Shown piece after piece: positions 53,158 to 62,335 of a stretch of DNA of 64,000 nt. Numbering within the stretch: the first letter of the stretch is position 1; every line of letters starts with the position of its first letter. Where the stretch lies: positions 1 through 64,000 of the forward strand of contig NZ_BOMY01000053.1 of assembly GCF_016862435.1 (NCBI RefSeq), in the 5' to 3' direction. A program made the translations under genes and the position numbers. The notes beneath the pieces are model-generated. The model did no database searches, was not told where the DNA came from, and saw only the letters and a program-made list of their open reading frames with translations. The DNA comes from Paractinoplanes tereljensis. Lineage in GTDB: Bacteria; Actinomycetota; Actinomycetes; Mycobacteriales; Micromonosporaceae.

Positions 53158-54414
53158 ATGAGACGACGCAGCACGGCGGCCCTGGCCATCGCCATTCTCG
53201 GGGCCACCGCCACCCTGGCGGGCGCCGGGCCGGCCGGAGCGGAATCGGTCGCCGAACCGGCGCCGGCCCAATTCGAGGTGTACGACGTACGCACGGCCGC
53301 CCAGCTGGACCGGATCGCCCGGGTCGGCGCCGCCATCGACGACGTGGAGCACCAGGTGGTCACGGTCACCGCGACCGACACCGAGGTGCGCACCCTGCGC
53401 CGGCAGGGCTTCATCGTGCAGCCGATCCTGCAGACGTTCGACTTCCCGTCCTCGGACGCGGCGTACCACAACTACGCCGAGACGATCACCGAGGTGAACA
53501 ACATCGTCGCGAAGTACCCGGCGATCGCCAGCAAGAAGGTGCTCGGCAAGTCGTACGAGGGCCGGGACATCGTGGCGGTGAAGATCTCCGACAACGTCGG
53601 CACCGACGAGGCCGAGCCGGAGGTGCTGTACGACGCCAACCACCACGCCCGCGAGCACCTGACCGTCGAGATGGCGGTCTACCTGCTGCACCTGTTCGCC
53701 GACAACTACACCAGCGACGCGCGGATCAAGAGCATCGTCGACTCGCGGGAGATCTGGATCGTGCCGACCGTCAACCCGGACGGCTCCGAGTACGACGTGG
53801 CCACCGGCGCGTACCGGTCGTGGCGCAAGAACCGGCAGCCGAACAGCGGCTCGTCGGCGGTCGGCACCGACCTGAACCGTAACTACAGCTACCAGTGGGG
53901 CTGCTGCGGCGGTTCGTCCGGCAGCACGTCCTCGGCCACCTACCGGGGCCCGTCCGCGTTCTCCGCCCCGGAAACCAAGGTCATCCGCGATTTCGTGAAC
54001 AGCCGGGTGGTCGGCGGGGTGCAGCAGATCAAGGTCAACATGGACTTCCACACGTACTCCGAGCTGATCCTCTGGCCCTACGGCTACACCACCTCGGCGA
54101 GCGGGACCGGGATGACCGCCGACGACGCTCGCGCCCTGCAGACGCTGGGTGAGCAGATGGCGGACACGAACGGTTACACCCCGGAACAGTCGAGCGACCT
54201 CTACATCACCGACGGCGACTCGCTGGACTGGATGTGGGGCAACTACAAGATCTTCGCCTACACGTTCGAGATGTACCCGACCAGCGCCGGACAGGGCGGT
54301 TTCTATCCGCCGGCCAGCGTGATCAACCGGGAGACGGCCCGCAACAAGGAGGCCGCGCTGATCCTGGCCGAGGTGGCCGACTGCCCGTACAAGGTGATCA
54401 ACAAGACCTGCTGA
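53158..54414 (+). CDS. Secreted M14 zinc carboxypeptidase
   Basis: A 418-residue secreted metallopeptidase. A signal peptide covers about 1-29 and a propeptide runs to about 95. The catalytic domain has the zinc motif HARE (His163, Glu166), third ligand His298 (DFHTYSELI) and catalytic Glu371 (FEMYPT). Such actinomycete enzymes (carboxypeptidase T/SG type) trim C-terminal residues in the medium. The ATG at 53158 has GGAGG 6 nt upstream. It is divergent from sigK; no SigK box is seen on its side. Confidence 0.92.
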   Translation: MRRRSTAALAIAILGATATLAGAGPAGAESVAEPAPAQFEVYDVRTAAQLDRIARVGAAIDDVEHQVVTVTATDTEVRTLRRQGFIVQPILQTFDFPSSDAAYHNYAETITEVNNIVAKYPAIASKKVLGKSYEGRDIVAVKISDNVGTDEAEPEVLYDANHHAREHLTVEMAVYLLHLFADNYTSDARIKSIVDSREIWIVPTVNPDGSEYDVATGAYRSWRKNRQPNSGSSAVGTDLNRNYSYQWGCCGGSSGSTSSATYRGPSAFSAPETKVIRDFVNSRVVGGVQQIKVNMDFHTYSELILWPYGYTTSASGTGMTADDARALQTLGEQMADTNGYTPEQSSDLYITDGDSLDWMWGNYKIFAYTFEMYPTSAGQGGFYPPASVINRETARNKEAALILAEVADCPYKVINKTC

Positions 54415-54420
54415 GGATGA

Positions 54421-54454
54421 GGGCCGGGGTGGGCGGGACCTCCCACCCCGGCCC
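54421..54454. terminator. Bidirectional hairpin terminator
   Basis: A perfect 13-bp stem, GGGCCGGGGTGGG (54421-54433) and CCCACCCCGGCCC (54442-54454), has an 8-nt loop. It lies between the convergent carboxypeptidase and GH43 genes. Confidence 0.88.
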
Positions 54455-54460
54455 GCGGGT

Positions 54461-55876
54461 TCAGGACTGGGTGCGGCTCCACTGCTGGTTGGTGCCGGTG
54501 CCGCAGGTGTACTGCTGGATGTCGGCGCCGTCGGCGGTGTTGGCGCTGACCACGTCCAGGCACTTGCCGCTGTGCCGGGCCTTGAGCTGGTAGTACGAGC
54601 CGGTGGCGAGCCACTGCCACTGCTGGTTGGTGCCGCTGCCGCAGGTGTACTGGATGATGTTGCCGCCGTCGGCGGTCGAGGCGGAGGCCACGTCGAGGCA
54701 CTTGTTACTGGTCTGGTTGACGATCCGGAAGTAGCCGCCGCCGGCGTCCTGGAACTCCCACTTCTGGTTGCCGCCGCCGTTCCACGCGTACTGCTTGACC
54801 TCGGCGCTGTTCGCCGTCGAGGCGCTGACCACGTCCATCACCTTGCCGCTGTTGCGGTTGGTGATCCGGTAGTAGGTGGCGGCGTTGCCGGTGATTGTGC
54901 CGGTGGCGGTGTCGATGGTGATCGTCGGGTACCAGGACAGGCTCATGCTGGTGGCACTCGGGAAGGCGATCGGGAGCCAGACGTACGAGGAGTCGTTGAC
55001 CGGGCCGCCCCACGCGCCGGCCCAGCGGTCGCCCAGGTAGAGGTAGCTGGTCGTGGAGGTGCCCTGCACCGGGAGCACGTAGGTGGGCTGGGAGCTGAAC
55101 GTGGTCGAGTCGCCCACGTTGGTCCAGCCGCTCCACGGGCCGGAGGTGCTGGTGGCGGTGGCGTACTGGGCCTGGTTGGGGCTCCAGCCGGTCGCCGCGG
55201 ACGTCAGCATGAAGTAGGTGCTGCCCCGTTTGAACAGGGCCGGCGCTTCACGATGTCCGCCCGGCCAGAAATTTCCGACGACCGCCGCGATGCCGGTGTA
55301 GTCGGCGGTCAGGCGGTAGATCATCAGGTCGTAGTTCTCGTTGGCCGCCGAGATCATGTACGCGGTGCCGTTGTCATTGAAGAGGGTGATGTCCCGCGAC
55401 ATGTACGTGTTCTGCGGGCGGAAACTGCCCTGGTACGTGTACGCACCGTCGACCGTGGACGAGACCGCCACCGCCGCCCGGGCCTGGCTGTAGTCGGTCG
55501 CGCTCTCCTTGTGCATCCACATCACGTACTGGCCGGTGGAGGCGTTGTAGATGACCTTCGGCCGCTCGATGTTGGCTGACGCCAGCTCCGAGGCCGACGA
55601 CTGGGTCAGCACGTTGCCGCGGAACTCCCACGTGCGAAGGTCGGTGGACCGATAGGCCGAGACCGCCCGGAACGTGTTGTCGGCGTTGCGGTTCTCGCCG
55701 AACCAGTAGTAGTAGGAGCCCACCTTCAGCACTCCCCCGCCGTGCGCCTGCACGATCGCCCCGGAGGTGTCGGTGAACTGGGTTCCGTTGGTGATGGTGA
55801 CCGGCGCCGCCTGAGCGGGCGCCGCGAAGACGGTCAGGATGAGCGCCGCCCCAAGCGTTACTAGTCGCCATTTCAT
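54461..55876 (-). CDS. Secreted GH43-type glycosidase with ricin-type lectin module
   Basis: A 471-residue secreted enzyme. The signal peptide is about 1-23 (APAQAAPV). A five-bladed GH43-like propeller runs to about 330 (QAHGGGVLKVGSYYYWFGEN, ASANIERPKVIYN, FKRGSTYFMLTSAATGW). A CBM13 ricin-type beta-trefoil covers about 335-471, with repeated KCLDV and NQQW motifs. The propeller resembles exo-beta-1,3-galactanases (GH43_24/34), which lack the usual catalytic base; this assignment is tentative. It is divergent from a DeoR/LacI-hybrid regulator whose candidate sites lie between them. The lectin module is a close copy of that in the GH5 gene. Confidence 0.85.
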   Translation of the reverse strand: MKWRLVTLGAALILTVFAAPAQAAPVTITNGTQFTDTSGAIVQAHGGGVLKVGSYYYWFGENRNADNTFRAVSAYRSTDLRTWEFRGNVLTQSSASELASANIERPKVIYNASTGQYVMWMHKESATDYSQARAAVAVSSTVDGAYTYQGSFRPQNTYMSRDITLFNDNGTAYMISAANENYDLMIYRLTADYTGIAAVVGNFWPGGHREAPALFKRGSTYFMLTSAATGWSPNQAQYATATSTSGPWSGWTNVGDSTTFSSQPTYVLPVQGTSTTSYLYLGDRWAGAWGGPVNDSSYVWLPIAFPSATSMSLSWYPTITIDTATGTITGNAATYYRITNRNSGKVMDVVSASTANSAEVKQYAWNGGGNQKWEFQDAGGGYFRIVNQTSNKCLDVASASTADGGNIIQYTCGSGTNQQWQWLATGSYYQLKARHSGKCLDVVSANTADGADIQQYTCGTGTNQQWSRTQS

Positions 55877-55917
55877 GCCCCGTTCGTAGTCGAGCCGCCC
55901 GCGGGAAAGCCACGATC

Positions 55918-55927
55918 CGTTCACGAA
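55918..55927. promoter_or_regulatory. Candidate regulator site 1 (CGTTCACGAA)
   Basis: CGTTCACGAA in the intergenic region between the GH43 gene and the hybrid regulator. An identical copy lies 60 bp further on. Confidence 0.45.
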
Positions 55928-55977
55928 CGAAACCACTCGAACATCGTTGACCATCTATGCACGCGGCGCTATGTTAA

Positions 55978-55987
55978 CGTTCACGAA
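55978..55987. promoter_or_regulatory. Candidate regulator site 2 (CGTTCACGAA)
   Basis: Second CGTTCACGAA, in the context TTAACGTTCACGAAAC and 18 bp before the regulator start. It includes one AACGTT, the core of the array in the DUF2264 gene. Confidence 0.45.
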
Positions 55988-56005
55988 ACAATTCGGGAGC
56001 GCGCG

Positions 56006-57055
56006 ATGGCCCTCTTTCAGGTGCAACGGCACGACCGCCTGATGAGCGAGCTGCAGCAGCACGGCGCCGTCCGGGTCAGCGAGCTGGCCCGCGACCTCGG
56101 GGTCAGCGAGCTGACCATCCGCCGCGACATCGCCGCCCTGGCCGCCCGCAACCTGGTCACCCGGGTGCACGGCGGCGCGACCCTGCCGTCCCGGTCCCGC
56201 CCGGCCGGCCGGCCCCTGGCTTCTAAAACCCTGACGGTCGGCATGGTGGTCCCGTCCCTCGACTTCTACTGGCCGCCCATCGTGGGCGGTGCGCGGGCCG
56301 CCGCAGCCGCCCTCGGCGTCACCGTCCAGCTGCGCGGCTCCACCTACGACCCGGACGAGGACCGGCGGCAGATCGGCCGACTCATCGAGGCCGGCGAGGT
56401 GCGCGGCCTGCTGCTCGCGCCCAGCCTGGCCGACGACGACGCGATGATCGACTGGATCGGCCGGCTGCCGGTGCCGGCCGTCCTGGTGGAACGGCAGCCA
56501 CGCCGGTGGACGTCGGCGTCCCGGCAGGTCGACTGGGTGCGTAGCGATCACTCCCTGGGCCTGGAGATCGCCCTGCACCACCTGCACGAGAACGGCCACC
56601 ACCGGATCGGGCTGCTGGTGTCGCGGGGCAGCCCGACCTCCGCCTATCTCGTGGACGGCTGGCCGGGCGCCGCGCCGATCCTCCTCGATGATCCGCCCGA
56701 TCGCCAGGCCATCCGGGCCTTGCTCGCGCGGCGCGACACCACCGCCCTCATCGTGCACAGCGACCCGCACGCGATGGCGGTCGCCCAGGTCTGCGCCGAG
56801 GAGGGCATCCGGATCCCGGAGGACCTGGCACTGATCTCCTACGACGACGAGATCGCGCACCTCGGCGAGCCGCCGCTGACCGCGGTGCGCCCGCCCAAGA
56901 ACCACGTCGGGCGGCTGGCCGTGGAGCTGATCGTGTCCCGGCTGCTCGACGGGGACCGGCGGCCGGCCCGCGGCATGCTCGTCGCCCCGGAGTTGGTGGT
57001 GCGGCAGTCCTCGTTCGGTTCTGAACGGTTCGGACTGTCTCGGTTCGGTTCGTAG
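56006..57055 (+). CDS. Second DeoR-HTH/LacI-sensor hybrid regulator
   Basis: A 349-residue regulator of the same architecture as that at 39802. The DeoR-type HTH covers about residues 8-60 (VRVSELARDLGVSELTIRRDI, ending NLVTRVHGG). The LacI-type sensor starts at about 78 (GMVVPSLDFYWPPIVGGARAA) and ends ISYDDEIAHLGEPPLTAVRPP. ATG at 56006 with GGGAG upstream. It probably controls the divergent GH43 gene and the downstream GH5 gene. Confidence 0.9.
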   Translation: MALFQVQRHDRLMSELQQHGAVRVSELARDLGVSELTIRRDIAALAARNLVTRVHGGATLPSRSRPAGRPLASKTLTVGMVVPSLDFYWPPIVGGARAAAAALGVTVQLRGSTYDPDEDRRQIGRLIEAGEVRGLLLAPSLADDDAMIDWIGRLPVPAVLVERQPRRWTSASRQVDWVRSDHSLGLEIALHHLHENGHHRIGLLVSRGSPTSAYLVDGWPGAAPILLDDPPDRQAIRALLARRDTTALIVHSDPHAMAVAQVCAEEGIRIPEDLALISYDDEIAHLGEPPLTAVRPPKNHVGRLAVELIVSRLLDGDRRPARGMLVAPELVVRQSSFGSERFGLSRFGS

Positions 57056-57080
57056 CTTTCCCCGGCGGCGAAGCGCTCCC

Positions 57081-58520
57081 ATGGCACCCGTGAAGACACT
57101 GCGGAAAGCCACCATCCTCGTCCTGGTCGCGGCCGGTCTGACCGTGCCCGCCGCCACCCCCGCGGTCGCCGCCACCTCCGGCTTCCGCGGCGTCAACTGG
57201 GCCGACCAGCGCGACAACTTCGTCGACGACATCCTGGTGCTGGGCGGCCTGTCGAGCAGCGACAGTTACGCGACCACGCAGGCCAAGGCCAACGGGATCC
57301 TCACCGGCTTCGTCAACAACCTGGAGGCCAACACGATCCGGATGCCGGTGAACTACCCGACCGTGTCCGGGTCGTACTGGAACTCGTACACCGGGGCGAT
57401 CGACGCCGCCACCGCCAAGGGCCTCAAGGTCATCCTGAGTTACTGGGAGGCGGCGAGCTCGCGCAACGGGAGCATCGACAACACCACCCAGTTCTGGTCG
57501 ATGTGGCAGACGATCGTGACCAAGTACTCGTCGAACGCGAACGTCTACTTCGAGCCGATGAACGAGCCGTACGCGTACAGCGACACCGACTGGAAGAACA
57601 TCGCCGCGCAGTGGCTCGCCAACTACTCCGGCGTCCCGCGCGGGCGGGTGATCATCAGCGGGGCCGGTTACAACCAGCGGCTGACCACGATCGGCAGCGA
57701 CACCCGCTTCGACGGCACGCTCATCTCCCGGCACACCTACCAGTTCTTCGACTCCAGCCGCACCACCGAGGACTCCTGGCGGGAGTCACTGCGCACCAGC
57801 GTGGGCGCGTACAAGGACCGGGTTCTGATCACCGAGTTCGGCGCGCCGATGACCGACGGCCGCAACTACAACGCGCCTACGACAAGCGACAGCTTCGTCG
57901 CGTTCATCCGGGGCACGGCCGCCGAGGCGCGGGCCGAGGGGCTCGGCACCGTCTACTGGCCCGGTGTCCGGATCGCCGACCCGTACCGCCTGCAGGAGAT
58001 CACCGGCAGCGGCACCAGCCTGGGCCTGTCCACCACCAACGCCTCCGGCCGCGACCAGCTGCGCTACTCGTGGGGCCTGGACGGCGGCGGCAACGCGGTG
58101 CTCGCCCACTACCGGGTCACCAACCGCAACAGCGGAAAGGTGATGGACCTGGTCAGTGCCTCCCTGGCCAACAGCGCCGAGGTCAAGCAGTACGCCTACA
58201 ACGGCGGCCTCAACCAGAAGTGGGCGTTCGAGGACCTCGGCACCGGCTATGTGCGGGTGGTCAACCAGAACAGCGGCAAATGCCTCGACGTCGCCTCCGC
58301 CTCCACCGCCGACGGCGCCAACGTCGTCCAGTACACCTGCGGCAGCGGCACGAACCAGCAGTGGCAGTGGGTCGCCTCCGGCTCCTACTTCCTGCTCAAG
58401 GCCCGGCACAGCGGCAAGTGCCTGGACGTGGTCAGCTCGTCGACGGCCGACGGCGGCGACATCTCGCAGTACACCTGCAACGGCGGCACCAACCAGCAGT
58501 GGACCAGGACAGCCTCGTGA
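57081..58520 (+). CDS. Secreted GH5-type glycosidase with ricin-type lectin module
   Basis: A 479-residue secreted enzyme. The signal peptide covers about 1-31. A TIM barrel runs to about 335 with GFRGVNW, NTIRMPVNYP, the acid/base glutamate in FEPMNEPYAY and the nucleophile in VLITEFGAP, as in GH5 (clan A). A CBM13 beta-trefoil spans about 342-479. The substrate (beta-mannan, glucan or galactan) is open. It lies 25 bp after the regulator and is probably its target; no clear ribosome-binding site. Confidence 0.88.
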   Translation: MAPVKTLRKATILVLVAAGLTVPAATPAVAATSGFRGVNWADQRDNFVDDILVLGGLSSSDSYATTQAKANGILTGFVNNLEANTIRMPVNYPTVSGSYWNSYTGAIDAATAKGLKVILSYWEAASSRNGSIDNTTQFWSMWQTIVTKYSSNANVYFEPMNEPYAYSDTDWKNIAAQWLANYSGVPRGRVIISGAGYNQRLTTIGSDTRFDGTLISRHTYQFFDSSRTTEDSWRESLRTSVGAYKDRVLITEFGAPMTDGRNYNAPTTSDSFVAFIRGTAAEARAEGLGTVYWPGVRIADPYRLQEITGSGTSLGLSTTNASGRDQLRYSWGLDGGGNAVLAHYRVTNRNSGKVMDLVSASLANSAEVKQYAYNGGLNQKWAFEDLGTGYVRVVNQNSGKCLDVASASTADGANVVQYTCGSGTNQQWQWVASGSYFLLKARHSGKCLDVVSSSTADGGDISQYTCNGGTNQQWTRTAS

Positions 58521-58538
58521 CGTAAGCTGCCCGGCGAT

Positions 58539-60533
58539 ATGATCATGCCGCTGCGTCCTGGCGACCCCACCCGGCTCGGCGTCTACGACCTGCTCGACCG
58601 GCTGGGTCAGGGTGGGATGGGTACGGTCTTCCGCGGCCGCGCCGCGGACGGGTCGATGGTCGCCATCAAGATGGTGCGGCCGGAGTTCGCCGACGACCCG
58701 GAGTTCCGGGGCCGGTTCCGCAGCGAGGTCAACCGGGCCCGGCAGGTGCCGCCCTTCTCCACCGCCGCGGTGCTGGATGCCGATCCCGAGCACACCCCGC
58801 CCTACCTGGTGGTCGAGTTCGTCGACGGCCCGTCCCTCACCGAGCTGGTACGCGACCGGGGTCCGCTGTCGGGCCCCGGTCTGCAGAGTGTGGCGGTCGG
58901 CATCGCCACCGCGCTCAGCGCCATTCACGGCGCCGGGGTGATCCATCGTGACCTCAAGCCGGGCAACGTGCTTGTCGCGATGGGTGGCATCAAGGTGATC
59001 GACTTCGGCATCGCCCGCGCCTTCGAGACGACAAGCCGGCACACCCGGACCGATCAGATGGTCGGCACGGTCGACTACATGGCGCCGGAACGCTTCGATC
59101 CCTCGTACGGCGAGGAGGTGACCTCGGCGGCGGACGTCTTCGCCTGGGGCGCGGTGGTGACCTATGCGGCGACCGGTCGCACCCCGTTCGCCGGCGAGTC
59201 CCCGACGGCGACCGCCATGCGCATCCTCACCCAGCCGCCGGATACCTCGGGATTGCCCGCGCCGCTGCGCGGTCTCGTGGAGGCGGCCCTGGCCAAGCAT
59301 CCCGGGCAGCGTCCGACCGCCCGCCAGTTGCTCGACGCCTTGCTGGGCGGCCAGCCGACGGCGCCCGTCCCGATCCCGCCGCCGGACGACCCCGCCGACG
59401 TGGCACCGCCGGCGAAGAAGTTGCGCCGCTTCACCGCGGTCCTCGCGACCCTCGCCGTGCTGCTGGGCGGCGGACTCTACGGGGCGCACCGGCTCAATAT
59501 GGCCGCCGACGACCCCTCCAGCCCGGCCGCACAGGCGTCGCCGGTGGACGGGCTCACCGCGATCCTGGCCGGTGACCGGCGGTTCTCGATCCAGCTCAGC
59601 ACCGCCAACCGGTACCTGATGCTCGACCGCGGCGGCGAGGAACTCGAGCTCTCCGACGGCACCGGTTCCCGGTCGCAGTTCGTCCTCGAACCGGTGGGCG
59701 TCGAATACCTGATCCGGTCGCTGGGCAACGAGGGCTACGCCGCGCCGCAGACCTGTCTCGGCGTGCGGCTCATCCCGGACGAGCACGCCGCGCCGGTGGT
59801 GGGTGCGACCTGCAACCCGACCAAGGGCACCCTGTTCTCGCTGGCCGCCACCGGCGACAAGGACGGCCGGGGACGCCCCACCTACAGCATCCGCAACGCG
59901 TACGGCTGGGTGCAGTGGGACACCGACGCCAAGCGATCCGACGTGACCGAGGTCGGCGAGCCCCAGTTCGCCGACAAATACACCCTCGTCGATCGCGGCG
60001 AAGATGTACCCGTCACCTCGCCGTCGCCGCCGTCGCCGGCCGCACCGACGACGGCCGGCCCGAAGCTCGTCGACGCGAATGTGTCCGCGCTGAAGAGCTA
60101 CGCGATCGACCTCGGCGTCCCGGTAGTCATCACCACGTCCCTCGATGCCGGCGCCGAATACCACCTGGATGCGCACCCGGACGGGACCGTGGACTTCACC
60201 GGGACGGCCGTCACCGAGACCACCCGGATGACCTTGAAGCCCGCCAAGGTCCGCAAACGTACGAACGACAACCAGAACCACGTCATCATCGTCGCGTCGC
60301 CTGCGGCCGGCACCTCAGGACCGGAGTCCTGCGTCACCGACGAACGCAAAGGCATCCTCCGGATGCAGCCCTGCCGCCCGGGAGACGTCACTCAGTCCTG
60401 GCACCTGATCCCGGCCGGCGACTCCGGTCTGTTCGAACTGACCGGGGCACACACCGCCGTCCAGGTGGACCGGGGACAGATCGTGGAAGACGGTGGGTGG
60501 GCCGCCTTCCAGACGGAGGCGGTCGGCTCCTAG
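58539..60533 (+). CDS. Membrane Ser/Thr protein kinase with extracellular beta-trefoil-like region
   Basis: A 664-residue kinase. The PknB-type domain covers about 15-270: glycine loop LGQGGMGTVF, Lys44, HRDLKPGN with Asp138, and DFG 155-157. A Pro-rich juxtamembrane region and one helix (about 298-318) follow. The extracellular part has repeated segments (FSIQLSTANRYLMLDRGG, YSIRNAYGWVQWD) resembling AbfB/ricin-type trefoils, plus cysteine pairs. This suggests binding of a sugar or wall polymer. A -10-like TAAGCT at 58523-58528 lies 10 nt before the ATG, so the leader is short or absent. Its stop overlaps the convergent kinase in CTAG. Confidence 0.88.
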   Translation: MIMPLRPGDPTRLGVYDLLDRLGQGGMGTVFRGRAADGSMVAIKMVRPEFADDPEFRGRFRSEVNRARQVPPFSTAAVLDADPEHTPPYLVVEFVDGPSLTELVRDRGPLSGPGLQSVAVGIATALSAIHGAGVIHRDLKPGNVLVAMGGIKVIDFGIARAFETTSRHTRTDQMVGTVDYMAPERFDPSYGEEVTSAADVFAWGAVVTYAATGRTPFAGESPTATAMRILTQPPDTSGLPAPLRGLVEAALAKHPGQRPTARQLLDALLGGQPTAPVPIPPPDDPADVAPPAKKLRRFTAVLATLAVLLGGGLYGAHRLNMAADDPSSPAAQASPVDGLTAILAGDRRFSIQLSTANRYLMLDRGGEELELSDGTGSRSQFVLEPVGVEYLIRSLGNEGYAAPQTCLGVRLIPDEHAAPVVGATCNPTKGTLFSLAATGDKDGRGRPTYSIRNAYGWVQWDTDAKRSDVTEVGEPQFADKYTLVDRGEDVPVTSPSPPSPAAPTTAGPKLVDANVSALKSYAIDLGVPVVITTSLDAGAEYHLDAHPDGTVDFTGTAVTETTRMTLKPAKVRKRTNDNQNHVIIVASPAAGTSGPESCVTDERKGILRMQPCRPGDVTQSWHLIPAGDSGLFELTGAHTAVQVDRGQIVEDGGWAAFQTEAVGS

Positions 60534-62278
60534 TCGCAGTGCTCGAAGGCGCTGTCGTAGGAGGCGTCGCCGATCGAGCCGCCCCACTTCACGCACACCG
60601 CGTCGGCCTTGGCCTTCACCGGCCCCGCGTAGTACTCGAAGCTGCCGCTGTCGGTCACCCGCTCGGCTCCCTCGACCTCCAGATAGGCAGCGGTGCCGGT
60701 CGCCGTACCGACGTCGGTGGCCTTGAGGGTGACCGTGCAGTTCTTCAGGTTCTTCACGTTGTAGAGCAGGTAGACCCGGCCGAGCAGGATGCCGTCCGCG
60801 CTGTTCAGCGGCGCCTGGTCGATCACCACGAAGGCGGTGCCGCAGACCGCTCGCGGCGTGTAGGGATTGGTGACGGGATCCGAGGTCGCCGTCTGCGACG
60901 GCTCCGGCGCCGGATCTCCGGGGTTGGTCACGGTGGGTTCCGCGCCCACCGGCACCGTCGTGGTCGGTCCGACCCCGGCCGAGGTACGGGCGGAAGCACC
61001 CGTTTCCGGGCCGGCCGACGGTCCTGGTCGTCCACTCGAGTTGGTGGGCAGGGCGATCGGTTTCTGCTCCCCGGGACCGCCACCGACGCCGAGGTCGGGA
61101 ATGTCGATCCGGTTGGCGCCGGGCGGCTGCCCCTGTGCGGGAGTCGGTCCCTTTCGCACGGCGAACACGATGCCCAGCCCGGCGGCGGCCAGCAGCACCG
61201 CCGACGCCAGCACCAGCGCAATCCTGCGCCGGCCGCCCTCCCTTGGGGTTACCCCAGCAGGACCCGCCGGGCCATGGCCGGCCGGGCCGTTCGGGGGTGA
61301 GCCATGGGCCGCCGGGGCGGCGACACCGCCGACGCGAACGGCCGGGGCGGTGTTGATGGGCGCGATGCTGATGGGCGCGCTGCTCGTGGGCGCGGGCGAG
61401 ACGGGCGGGTCGACCGCTGCCGAGCCGGCGGCGTAGATCGGGGCGCGGCGGGACGGGCCCTGGCCGGTCAGGGCGACCCGGGCCGCGGCGGCGAACGCGG
61501 CGGCGCTCTGGTGGCGGCGGGTCGGGTCTTTCTCCAGGGCGCGCAGCACCACGGCCGCCACCTGTGGGGGCACGTCGACCGGCAGGGTGGGCGGGTCGGC
61601 CACGATCAGCTGGGCGATCACCTGCAGCGGGTTGTCGCCGACGTAGGGCGGGCGGCCCATCAGGCAGGTGTAGGCGACGGCGCCCAGTGCGTACACATCG
61701 GTGGCTGGGGTTATGGGTTTGCCTTCGGCCTGTTCGGGGGCCATGTAGTGGGCCGAGCCCATCACCACGTTGGTGCCGGTCAGGCCGGCGCCGGTGGTCG
61801 AGCGGGCCACCCCGAAGTCGACGAGCACGATCGCGCCGCCCGGCCGGACCAGCAGGTTGCTCGGTTTCACGTCGCGGTGGATGATGCCGGCCTCGTGCGC
61901 GGCCTGCAGCGCGCCGGCCACCTGCCCGACCACCTCGACGGTCTCGGCCGCGGTCAGCCTGCCGGCCGTTTCGACCCGCTTCGCGAGGGAGGTGCCCTCG
62001 ATGAACTCCATGACCAGGTAGTCGAGGCCGGCGCCGTCCTCGCCGAAGTCGTAGACCTGGACGATGCCGGGGTGGCGCAGCGACGCCATCATCCGGGCCT
62101 CGGTGCGGAAGCGGGCGATGAACCCGGTGTCGGCGGCCAGGCCGGGCAGCAGCACCTTGACCGCGACCGGCCGGTGCAGCAGCCGGTCGGTGCCGCGCCA
62201 GACCTCGCCCATGCCGCCGGCGGCGATCCGCTCGGTCAGTTCGTAGCGCTCGCTGAGCACGGCTCCGGGGGACAGCAC
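60530..62278 (-). CDS. Membrane Ser/Thr protein kinase
   Basis: A 582-residue PknB-type kinase. The catalytic domain covers about 12-270: IAAGGMGEVW, Lys41, HRDVKPSN with Asp136, DFG 154-156 and the MGSAHYMAPEQ activation segment. A Pro/Ala-rich linker, one helix (about 350-370), a long Pro/Thr/Gly extracellular linker and a small C-terminal domain of about 115 residues with paired cysteines follow (RAVCGTAFVV, KNCTVTL, AVCVKWG, EHCD). No PASTA repeats. GTG start at 62278. TACCAT on the minus strand (plus 62285-62290) lies 6 nt before it, so a leaderless start is likely. Confidence 0.9.
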   Translation of the reverse strand: MLSPGAVLSERYELTERIAAGGMGEVWRGTDRLLHRPVAVKVLLPGLAADTGFIARFRTEARMMASLRHPGIVQVYDFGEDGAGLDYLVMEFIEGTSLAKRVETAGRLTAAETVEVVGQVAGALQAAHEAGIIHRDVKPSNLLVRPGGAIVLVDFGVARSTTGAGLTGTNVVMGSAHYMAPEQAEGKPITPATDVYALGAVAYTCLMGRPPYVGDNPLQVIAQLIVADPPTLPVDVPPQVAAVVLRALEKDPTRRHQSAAAFAAAARVALTGQGPSRRAPIYAAGSAAVDPPVSPAPTSSAPISIAPINTAPAVRVGGVAAPAAHGSPPNGPAGHGPAGPAGVTPREGGRRRIALVLASAVLLAAAGLGIVFAVRKGPTPAQGQPPGANRIDIPDLGVGGGPGEQKPIALPTNSSGRPGPSAGPETGASARTSAGVGPTTTVPVGAEPTVTNPGDPAPEPSQTATSDPVTNPYTPRAVCGTAFVVIDQAPLNSADGILLGRVYLLYNVKNLKNCTVTLKATDVGTATGTAAYLEVEGAERVTDSGSFEYYAGPVKAKADAVCVKWGGSIGDASYDSAFEHCD

Positions 62279-62335
62279 CCGGTCATGGTACTGGCCGATG
62301 CTGTCACCCGGGCCTTTCGCTTTGACGACTCTCTT

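Noticed and set aside
53158..54414. M14 carboxypeptidase considered as a SigK target
   Set aside because: No CTATCC-N15-CCGAAT on its strand upstream. The SigK box there points toward sigK.
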